Positions 14,391 to 19,542 of a DNA stretch of 19,542 bases are shown in pieces (positions within the stretch are counted from its first letter, which is position 1; each line of letters starts with the position of its first letter). Both the position numbers and the translations under genes were made by a program. Below the pieces are notes generated by a model. That model saw only the letters and a list, made by a program, of their open reading frames with translations. It was not told where the DNA came from and searched no databases. The stretch is from an uncultured Alistipes sp. Lineage in GTDB: Bacteria; Bacteroidota; Bacteroidia; Bacteroidales; Rikenellaceae. The stretch is from NCBI RefSeq assembly GCF_902388705.1, contig NZ_CABMQJ010000041.1, positions 1 to 19,542 on the forward strand. Direction: 5' to 3'.

Positions 14391-14420
14391 GAAGGCAACC
14401 CCTCTGCGGGAATTGCCCTC
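14391..14420 (-). terminator. rpsO-pnp intergenic hairpin
   Basis: On the - strand GAGGGCAA pairs with TTGCCTTC with one mismatch; inner C/G runs extend the stem around a TCTGC-type loop. ATTTTCG follows. It may be a leaky terminator or an RNA-processing hairpin between rpsO and pnp; in E. coli this intergenic region is an RNase III target. Confidence 0.55.
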
Positions 14421-14436
14421 ATTTCTTCCTCGCGGA

Positions 14437-14709
14437 TTACCGGCGGAGGTTGAGCGTTTTGATGATTGCGCGGTAGCGCTCGATGTCAACCTCTTTCAGG
14501 TACTCCAGCAACGCGCGGCGCTTACCTACCAGGCGCAGCAGGGCGCGCTGGGTTCCGAAGTCGTGTTTGTTGCTTTTGAGGTGCTCTGTAAGGTGGCTGA
14601 TACGGTACGAAAACAGGGCGATCTGGCTCTCGGGAGAACCCGTGTCGGTGTTAGACTTGCCGTACTGGCCGAAAAGCTCTTGCTTTTTTTCAGCTGTTAA
14701 ATAAGCCAT
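14437..14709 (-). CDS. rpsO: 30S ribosomal protein S15
   Basis: S15 binds the central domain of 16S rRNA and helps organise the platform of the 30S subunit. The 90-residue protein has the family's standard length and signature: FGQYGKSNTDTGSPESQIAL, then ISHLTEHLKSNKHDFGTQRA, LLRLVGKRRALLEYL and the closing basic LNLRR. The ATG at 14709 is the standard start. Upstream lie an exact TAnnTTTG element and a foldable leader of about 64 nt; downstream lies pnp on the same strand. S15 controls its own translation through leader RNA in several bacteria, which makes that leader worth attention. Confidence 0.98.
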   Translation of the reverse strand: MAYLTAEKKQELFGQYGKSNTDTGSPESQIALFSYRISHLTEHLKSNKHDFGTQRALLRLVGKRRALLEYLKEVDIERYRAIIKTLNLRR

Positions 14710-14732
14710 TATTCTGAAATTATTTAAGTTCC

Positions 14733-14776
14733 ACTCTACGACGCATCCCCCTTACCGTGGATAACGCCAGAGCGTC
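14733..14776 (-). promoter_or_regulatory. Candidate S15 autoregulatory leader RNA
   Basis: In the rpsO leader, GACGC (14740-14744) pairs with GCGTC (14772-14776). Directly stacked on it, ATCC (14745-14748) pairs with GGAT (14759-14762), leaving a 9-nt bulge on one side. CTCT (14734-14737) can compete by pairing with AGAG (14769-14772), so two exclusive folds exist. The structure is seen in sequence; the link to S15 binding is inference from other phyla. Confidence 0.4.
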
Positions 14777-14779
14777 CGG

Positions 14780-14787
14780 CAAAGTTA
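14780..14787 (-). promoter_or_regulatory. -7 promoter element for rpsO-pnp
   Basis: The - strand reads TAACTTTG, an exact TAnnTTTG, 70 bp upstream of the rpsO start codon. The AT-rich region beyond it (14790-14828) has no TTTG at the -33 spacing. Confidence 0.5.
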
Positions 14788-14844
14788 CGAATTAATTGTA
14801 AATTAAGTATAATAAATAAAAAATTATTTGCCTTTTCGGGCGGA

Positions 14845-14879
14845 TTTGTCGTCGGATATTCCGGAAAATACTATTTTTG
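14845..14879 (+). promoter_or_regulatory. Promoter of apbE and the lipid kinase gene
   Basis: TTTG (14845-14848) is followed after 23 bp by TATTTTTG (14872-14879), an exact TAnnTTTG. The first ATG of apbE is only 11 bp past the element, so the leader would be nearly absent. Confidence 0.6.
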
Positions 14880-14890
14880 CGGCTAAACAA

Positions 14891-15910
14891 ATGAATATTA
14901 TGGTAAAAAAGCCGATTCGCGCGCTCTTTGCCGTGGTCTGCGCAGCCGCTTTCTGGGGCTGCGGCGGCAAGTCCGGCTATACGACCGTCGACGGGGTGAT
15001 GCTCGGTACGACGCTGCATGTCGTGGCCGACGTGCAGGGCACAACCTCGCAGGAACTTTACGCCGCCATCATGGAACTCGACCGCCAGGCCAAGGCGTCG
15101 ATGTCGATTTACGACCCGGCGTCGCTGTTGAGCCGCCTGAACCGCAACGAAACCGACACGGTCGACCGCCATATCGCCTTCAACCTCCGCCTGGCGGACA
15201 GCATCGGCGCCTTGAGCGGCGGCCGTTACGACGTCACGGTCGCGCCGCTGGTCGAGGCGTGGGGCTTCGCGGGCAAGGAGGCCCGCAGGCATCCCAATGT
15301 GGATTCGCTCCTCGAATTCGTCGGCCGGGACAAGGTGCGCATCGAGCAGGGGCGGCTAATCAAGGACGACCCGCGCGTGCGGCTCGACTTCAACTCGATT
15401 GCCAAAGGCTATACGGTGGACCTGCTGGCTGCGCTGGTCGAGTCGTTCGGCGCCCGGAACTACATCGTCGACATCGGCGGCGAAGTCCGCTGCAGGGGTG
15501 TCAACCGCCAGGGCGACCCGTGGCGCATCGGCATCGAAACCCCGTTCGACGGCAACATGTCCGACGGCGAATACGTCCAGAAACGCATCCGCCTGAGCGA
15601 CGGCGGACTGGCCACGTCGGGCAACTACCGCCGTTTCTACCTCGACGACGAGGGGAACAAAATAGCCCATACCATTGACCCGCGTACGGGCCGCAGCGCC
15701 CTGTCGCGCCTGCTTTCGGTGACCGTCGCGGCCCCGACCTGCGCCGAGGCCGACGCCCTGGGCACCATGTTCCTGGCAATGGGCGCCGACGACGCCCTTG
15801 CGGCCGTGAAAACCATGCCCGCAATGAAAGTCTACTTCATCCTCGCCGGCGAAGGGGACGCCTATGAAGAGTATGTTTCACCCGCCATGGAGGCGATGAT
15901 TATGCAATAA
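14891..15910 (+). CDS. apbE: FAD:protein FMN transferase, lipoprotein form
   Basis: ApbE transfers FMN from FAD to a threonine or serine of target flavoproteins such as Nqr/Rnf subunits, acting outside the cytoplasmic membrane. The 339-residue protein has a lipoprotein leader ending FWGC (Cys24). Family blocks include SMSIYDPASLLSRLN (70-84), GGRYDVTVAPLVEAWGF, LDFNSIAKGYTVD (165-177), NYIVDIGGEVRCRG (190-203), GGLATSGNYRRFY (238-250), HTIDPRTGRS (260-269) and the metal-site region EADALGT (286-292). Length is normal. ATG at 14891 is preferred over an upstream TTG frame extension; ATG at 14900 is an alternative. No Nqr or Rnf genes are in the window, so its targets are elsewhere. The next gene starts 5 bp downstream. 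Confidence 0.93.
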   Translation: MNIMVKKPIRALFAVVCAAAFWGCGGKSGYTTVDGVMLGTTLHVVADVQGTTSQELYAAIMELDRQAKASMSIYDPASLLSRLNRNETDTVDRHIAFNLRLADSIGALSGGRYDVTVAPLVEAWGFAGKEARRHPNVDSLLEFVGRDKVRIEQGRLIKDDPRVRLDFNSIAKGYTVDLLAALVESFGARNYIVDIGGEVRCRGVNRQGDPWRIGIETPFDGNMSDGEYVQKRIRLSDGGLATSGNYRRFYLDDEGNKIAHTIDPRTGRSALSRLLSVTVAAPTCAEADALGTMFLAMGADDALAAVKTMPAMKVYFILAGEGDAYEEYVSPAMEAMIMQ

Positions 15911-15915
15911 CAACC

Positions 15916-16782
15916 ATGAAAAGCGCTGTTTTTCTCTACAACACCCAATCCGGCAAATGCAAAATCGGGCGCTGCGCCGAGAATATCTGCACCGTGTTCC
16001 GGGCCTACGGATACGAAATCACGCCGCAGCTCATTGATTTTTGCGCCAACCCTTTCGACGGCCACGAGCAAATCGACCTGATGGTCGTGGCGGGCGGCGA
16101 CGGCACGGTCAACTATGTGGTCAACGCCATGAAAAGCAAAGGACTGGACATCCCGCTCGGCGTAATCCCGGCCGGCACGGCCAACGATTTCGCCGGGGCT
16201 CTGGGCATGGCGCACCAGCCGCTCGAAGCGGCGCGGCAGATCGCCTCGGGAACCCTCGACAGCGTGGACTGCGGCCGTGTGAACGGCCTCTACTTCGTCA
16301 ATATCTTCAGCTTCGGCATCTTCACCACCACCTCGCAGCGCACGCCCGACGAGCGCAAGCATAAAATCGGCAAACTCGCCTACCTGATCGAGGGTGTCAA
16401 GGAGTTCCGGGCCATGCACGCCGTGCCGCTCAAGGTCGTCGCCGACGGCGAGTCGTTCGACTTCAATTCGCTGATGGTGCTGGTTTTCAACGGCGAAACG
16501 GCCGGCGGGTTCCACCTCGCACGCCGCTCGTCGATCAAGGACGGCCTGTTCGACTGCCTGATGCTCGAAAAGAAAAACTTCCTGCGCTCGACGCTGGCCA
16601 TGGGGCGCTACCTGCTGGGCGGCAACCCCAAAATCGTCCGCCACCTGCGGGCCCGGGCGCTCGACATCGTTTCGACGGTCAACGAACCCACGGACGTCGA
16701 CGGACAGAAAGGCGCCGAGTTTCCGCTGCACATCGAATGCATCGCGGGCGGCCTGCGCGTGATGTGTCCCCGGGAAGCGTAA
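15916..16782 (+). CDS. Diacylglycerol kinase family lipid kinase (YegS/DagK-like)
   Basis: The 288-residue protein has the DAGK catalytic-domain signature: an N-terminal AVFLYNTQSGK (4-14), the nucleotide loop GGDGTVN (60-66) and PAGTANDFA (85-93). The C-terminal half is the beta-sandwich typical of YegS, DgkB and related lipid or sphingosine kinases, with NGETAGGFHLARRSSIKDG. Members phosphorylate diacylglycerol or a related lipid with ATP at the inner face of the membrane; the exact substrate cannot be read here. It follows apbE by 5 bp, so co-transcription is nearly certain, but no functional link is obvious. A strong terminator follows. Confidence 0.9.
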   Translation: MKSAVFLYNTQSGKCKIGRCAENICTVFRAYGYEITPQLIDFCANPFDGHEQIDLMVVAGGDGTVNYVVNAMKSKGLDIPLGVIPAGTANDFAGALGMAHQPLEAARQIASGTLDSVDCGRVNGLYFVNIFSFGIFTTTSQRTPDERKHKIGKLAYLIEGVKEFRAMHAVPLKVVADGESFDFNSLMVLVFNGETAGGFHLARRSSIKDGLFDCLMLEKKNFLRSTLAMGRYLLGGNPKIVRHLRARALDIVSTVNEPTDVDGQKGAEFPLHIECIAGGLRVMCPREA

Positions 16783-16791
16783 TGCCCCGGC

Positions 16792-16813
16792 AGGGGCTTT
16801 CAAAGCCCCTTTT
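16792..16813 (+). terminator. Intrinsic terminator of apbE-lipid kinase operon
   Basis: AGGGGCTTT pairs with AAAGCCCCT (16792-16800 and 16802-16810), realistically with a 5-nt loop, followed by TTTT. An overlapping alternative stem, GCCCC/GGGGC, begins just after the stop codon. Confidence 0.8.
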
Positions 16814-16855
16814 CCGGCTCCTGCTTCCGGCATTTTTCACTGTTTTTTGTCCGGA

Positions 16856-16889
16856 ATGTTGTATTTACAGACGAAAAATGTTACATTTG
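16856..16889 (+). promoter_or_regulatory. araC-type gene promoter overlapped by a direct repeat
   Basis: TACATTTG (16882-16889) is an exact TAnnTTTG, with GTTG (16858-16861) 20 bp upstream as the -33 element. ATGTTGTATTT (16856-16866) and ATGTTACATTT (16878-16888) are direct repeats 22 bp apart that cover both promoter elements. That layout fits autoregulation by the AraC-family protein encoded just downstream. Confidence 0.55.
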
Positions 16890-16908
16890 TCCGAAAAACC
16901 ACGACGGT

Positions 16909-17832
16909 ATGGCGGATAGTATCAAAACGGCAAGGACGGCACGGGACGGCGGGCGAGAAAGTCTGCGCAAGGTTTCCATCTCCCGCATCAAAAAGGAGAT
17001 GAGTGACGTATTCTACCTTTCCGACGATTTGGTAATCACGACGCTTTCAGCCCAGAACAACACCACGGCCGACTATCCGGCGTCGATCGACGGCTTCTCG
17101 GCCATCATCATGATGACGGGCGAGGCCACCGTGTCCATCGACATGCAGAATTACAGCGTCAAACCCAACACAATCGTCTTTTTCAACCCCGACAGCATCA
17201 TCCGCACGGTGAAATGCTCGTCGAACGCCGCCGCCTATTTCCTCGCCTTCTCCAAATCGTTCGTCAACGAGATTCAAATCGACCTTTCGACCTCGCTGCC
17301 GGTCTACATGCGTTTCGGCAAGGCCCCGGTGCTCGAAGTCACGCCGCAGGACGTGGACGAAATCCGCCAGTTGTTCCAGCTTATCAAAACGATGCTGCGC
17401 AGCGACAAGGAGCGCTACCGCCACGAGATCATCCGCACGCTCTTCACCACGGCGTTCTACATCATCACCGAAATCAACCAGCGCGAGCAGCCCGGCGAGA
17501 TAAAGCAGGGGCGCTGCGAGGTGCTCTTCGACGAGTTCATGTCGCTGCTGCAACAGTACAACAAGCGCGAGCGCAACGTGAGCTTCTATGCCAAACAGCT
17601 CAATATCACACCCAAATACCTCTCGTCCGTCGTCAAGGAGGTCAGCGGCAAAACCGCGGCCCGGTGGATCGACGAATCGGTGATTCTCGAAGCCAAGGCG
17701 TTGCTGAAATACTCGGGAATGAGCATCCAGGAGATTGCCTACCACCTCAATTTCTCGACCCAGTCCTTCTTCGGCAAATACTTCAAGCAGCATACCGGCA
17801 CCAGCCCCTCGCGGTACAAGCGCAAAGGCTGA
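16909..17832 (+). CDS. AraC-family transcriptional regulator
   Basis: In this 307-residue protein, residues about 45-180 form a cupin-like sensor domain (FSAIIMMTGEATVSIDMQ, PNTIVFFNPDSIIRTVK). Residues 222-307 form the double HTH of the AraC/XylS family, with FYAKQLNITPKYLSSVVKEV as the first HTH and MSIQEIAYHLNFSTQSFFGK, then FKQHTGTSPSRYKR, as the second, more conserved one. Most such proteins are effector-responsive activators; the ligand and targets are not visible. The ATG at 16909 is used; Met31 is an alternative. It has its own promoter and terminator and directly precedes the recombinase gene, whose expression it could affect, though this is inference only. Confidence 0.9.
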   Translation: MADSIKTARTARDGGRESLRKVSISRIKKEMSDVFYLSDDLVITTLSAQNNTTADYPASIDGFSAIIMMTGEATVSIDMQNYSVKPNTIVFFNPDSIIRTVKCSSNAAAYFLAFSKSFVNEIQIDLSTSLPVYMRFGKAPVLEVTPQDVDEIRQLFQLIKTMLRSDKERYRHEIIRTLFTTAFYIITEINQREQPGEIKQGRCEVLFDEFMSLLQQYNKRERNVSFYAKQLNITPKYLSSVVKEVSGKTAARWIDESVILEAKALLKYSGMSIQEIAYHLNFSTQSFFGKYFKQHTGTSPSRYKRKG

Positions 17833-17859
17833 TGCGCCGGTGCGGCCGCCAGATAAGAG

Positions 17860-17883
17860 TCCCTCTCCGCAAGAGGGATTTTT
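17860..17883 (+). terminator. Intrinsic terminator of the AraC-family gene
   Basis: TCCCTCT (17860-17866) and AGAGGGA (17872-17878) form a perfect 7-bp stem with a CCGCA loop, followed by TTTTTG. It isolates the regulator from the recombinase gene. Confidence 0.85.
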
Positions 17884-17897
17884 GTTGTGCCGTTGTC

Positions 17898-17917
17898 GGC
17901 GGGAAGAAATCCCCGCC
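17898..17917. other. GC-rich hairpin upstream of the recombinase
   Basis: GGCGGG (17898-17903) and CCCGCC (17912-17917) pair across an 8-nt loop. No T run follows. The rest of 17884-17978 shows no gene and no clean TAnnTTTG promoter for the recombinase. Confidence 0.35.
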
Positions 17918-17978
17918 CGCCGCAGCCGATTCCATATAAGGCCCCGAAGCGCTGCCTTTGCCCTCCTTTCGTCCCGAA

Positions 17979-18004
17979 TTTGTAAACCATAGCGTAAACC
18001 GGAA
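17979..18004 (+). repeat. Composite direct repeat, left copy (before the recombinase start)
   Basis: The site reads TTTGTAAACC, 8 bp, then AACCGGAA, ending 5 bp before the recombinase ATG. The same two blocks at identical spacing occur at 19464-19489. Overall 21 of 26 positions agree, with all differences inside the central 8 bp. An extra partial GTAAACC lies at 17994-18000. Confidence 0.6.
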
Positions 18005-18009
18005 AAAAG

Positions 18010-19470
18010 ATGAAAATTGCAAAGGCGACTGTCGCCGCGCTCCTTTACACCTCGAAGACCCTCGCCAACGGCGAACATCCCATTATGATCAGGGTCTGCT
18101 ACAACAGCAAACGCAAATACAAAAGCACGGGGCTCTCCTGTCCGAAGGCCCTGTGGAACGGCGCCAAACGGGAGGTGCGCCCGCGCCATCCGCTGTCGGC
18201 GAACATGAATGCCATTATCGAAAAGGAGTTGATGCACCTGAAAAACAGGGTGCTGGATTTCGAACGGCGGGGTGTGGCCTACTCCGCACAGGGCCTGCTC
18301 GAAGCCTCGGCACGCAAACCGCCGTCGCGCAAAACGCTTTCCGACCTGTTCAGGGAACGCATCGCCTATTTCAGGGATACCCTGCAAAAGCACAATACGG
18401 CCACCGGATACCGCACACTGCTCCACATCATCGAGCGTTTCGCACAGCACCGGGAGATCGAGCTGTTCGACGTAGATACGGAGTGGCTCCGGGATTTCGA
18501 AAAGTACCTGCACACACGTTACGCCGACACGAGCATCAAACGCTTTTTCAGCGCATTCAAGGCGCTGATGAACCATGCCCGCAGGGACGGGCTGCTGGAA
18601 GCCAATCCGTTCGACCGGTTCCGGTTCAGCCGCAAACTCGACGTGCGGACGGCCAAACGGGCCCTCGACAGCGACGAGATGGACAGCCTGGTGCGCTATT
18701 ACCTTGACACCTATTATTATGGCACCCGGAAAAAACCCGATCCCGGGACGATGAAACGGCGCTGCTGGCGCAGCCGGTATGTCGGGCCGCGGGGCGAAGA
18801 GCGGACGATGGAGCTCGAAGCCGAACGATTCTCGCTGGCGATGTTCATCTGCTCCTACATTTTCCAGGGACTGGCGCTGGTCGACCTCGCCCGGCTGAAA
18901 TGGAAAGACCTCGTCCCGATAGGGGTGCTCAACCGGGAGAAATACGACCGGGACTGCGCCGCCCGCGGTTCACGGTATGCCGAGGCCCACAAGGAGCTGG
19001 TCGCTTTCTACGAAATCAACCTCGTCCGGGCCAAAACGCAGCATCCCGCCCGGGTGCTGGTCGAACAGTCGGTGGCCCGGCCCTACATGAAACCCTTCGC
19101 CCGGACGGCAAAGGCGCCCGGCGGCAGCGGCTTCGTCTTCCCGATTTACTTCGACGACAACCCCGAACACCAGTTCGAGCGCATAACCTACGCGAACAAC
19201 GTGATAAACCAGAGCCTGCAGCGCGTGGCCCGGCGCATCGGCCTGTCGCGGAGAATCACCTTCTATTCGGCCCGCCATACCTACGCATCGCGGCTTTACC
19301 ACGCCGACGTGCCGCTGCCCCTGATTGCACAGAACATGGGGCGCAACCAGGCGGAAATCGAAACCTACCTCAAGGAGTTCGACAGGGACAAAATCATCAG
19401 CGCCAACAAACGGATATGGCAAATTCCCGCCCCGGTCCCGCGGGACGCGGAATCCGGCGCCGTTTTGTAA
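18010..19470 (+). CDS. Tyrosine recombinase/site-specific integrase, atypical
   Basis: The 486-residue protein has an N-terminal arm-binding region (about 1-100), a SAM-like core-binding domain (about 108-205) and a catalytic domain (about 215-470). Visible catalytic elements are Lys342 in RAKT, Arg422 in YSARHT (Tyr419 at the usual His position, common in Bacteroidetes) and the nucleophile Tyr453 in ETYLKEF. The Arg-I region reads FQGLALVDLARLKW (285-298) and has Gln or Ala where Arg is expected, and the second His is Arg445 (MGRNQ). Extra segments at about 234-270 and 302-335 make it longer than the roughly 400-residue norm. It may invert promoters or move an element; in Bacteroidales such genes often start fimbrial loci. 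A composite direct repeat flanks the gene. Confidence 0.88.
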   Translation: MKIAKATVAALLYTSKTLANGEHPIMIRVCYNSKRKYKSTGLSCPKALWNGAKREVRPRHPLSANMNAIIEKELMHLKNRVLDFERRGVAYSAQGLLEASARKPPSRKTLSDLFRERIAYFRDTLQKHNTATGYRTLLHIIERFAQHREIELFDVDTEWLRDFEKYLHTRYADTSIKRFFSAFKALMNHARRDGLLEANPFDRFRFSRKLDVRTAKRALDSDEMDSLVRYYLDTYYYGTRKKPDPGTMKRRCWRSRYVGPRGEERTMELEAERFSLAMFICSYIFQGLALVDLARLKWKDLVPIGVLNREKYDRDCAARGSRYAEAHKELVAFYEINLVRAKTQHPARVLVEQSVARPYMKPFARTAKAPGGSGFVFPIYFDDNPEHQFERITYANNVINQSLQRVARRIGLSRRITFYSARHTYASRLYHADVPLPLIAQNMGRNQAEIETYLKEFDRDKIISANKRIWQIPAPVPRDAESGAVL

Positions 19471-19489
19471 ACCGCCCCGTCAACCGGAA
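19464..19489 (+). repeat. Composite direct repeat, right copy (over the recombinase stop)
   Basis: TTTGTAAACC (19464-19473) contains the recombinase TAA stop; AACCGGAA follows at 19482-19489. Block order, orientation and the 8-bp spacing equal those of the copy at 17979-18004, 1485 bp upstream. Confidence 0.6.
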
Positions 19490-19491
19490 CG

Positions 19492-19503
19492 TTTTTGCAA
19501 AAA
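19492..19503. repeat. TTTTTGCAAAAA palindrome at the window's right end
   Basis: This perfect 12-bp palindrome lies 2 bp after the right copy of the composite repeat. It could be part of a recombination or regulatory site; the sequence stops too soon to say. 19504-19542 holds nothing else I can support. Confidence 0.35.
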
Positions 19504-19542
19504 TCAACACACTGATATTCCGCAGGCAATACCCGAATCATT

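Noticed and set aside
18620..18627. TTCCGGTT inside the recombinase gene, the reverse complement of AACCGGAA
   Set aside because: The partner block (GGTTTACAAA) is absent at the required distance, so it is probably chance within codons for FRF.

Overview
This window reads as chromosomal DNA of a GC-rich member of the Bacteroidales, most likely a Rikenellaceae/Alistipes-type organism. The phylum call rests on repeated matches to the Bacteroidetes -7 promoter element TAnnTTTG (on the + strand at 5730, 14872 and 16882; on the - strand at 10056-10063, 12026-12033 and 14780-14787), a DUF3078 outer-membrane protein, several lipoproteins, an OmpA-like module of Bacteroidetes type and a long Bacteroidetes-style tyrosine recombinase. 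The genus is an inference from base composition and protein flavour only.

Layout. 1-449: an AT-rich patch with an iterated ACGCA motif (22-23 bp period), a perfect 16-bp palindrome and a small XRE-type regulator. 563-3857: a tight + strand operon, cvpA, rsgA, trmH-type methyltransferase and a class III aminotransferase, with gaps or overlaps of 4-20 bp, closed by a strong terminator. 4060-5674 (- strand): nfo (endonuclease IV) and an unrecognised lipoprotein. 5770-8828 (+): DUF3078 protein, S41 carboxy-terminal processing protease and a small membrane-anchored protein, then a strong terminator. 8829-9157 has no gene but several hairpins. 9158-10036 (-): deoC. 10173-11906 (-): an OmpA-like/TPR lipoprotein with a good promoter and a long leader. 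12115-14709 (-): rpsO followed by pnp, the classic pair. 14891-16782 (+): apbE and a diacylglycerol-kinase-family lipid kinase. 16909-17832 (+): an AraC-family regulator with repeated sites over its own promoter. 18010-19470 (+): a tyrosine recombinase.

Most of the window is housekeeping: ribosome maturation (rsgA, rpsO), RNA modification and decay (trmH, pnp), DNA repair (nfo), deoxynucleoside catabolism (deoC), flavinylation (apbE) and envelope functions. The accessory-looking parts are the two ends. At the right end the recombinase gene is bracketed by two direct copies of a 26-bp composite site: TTTGTAAACC, 8 variable bases, then AACCGGAA. One copy lies just before its start and the other runs over its stop codon. 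The protein lacks an arginine at the usual catalytic Arg-I position and carries extra segments. At the left end the iterated motif and palindrome upstream of the small XRE protein look like an operator array or an iteron-like recognition region. These two ends are the best places to look for something undescribed.
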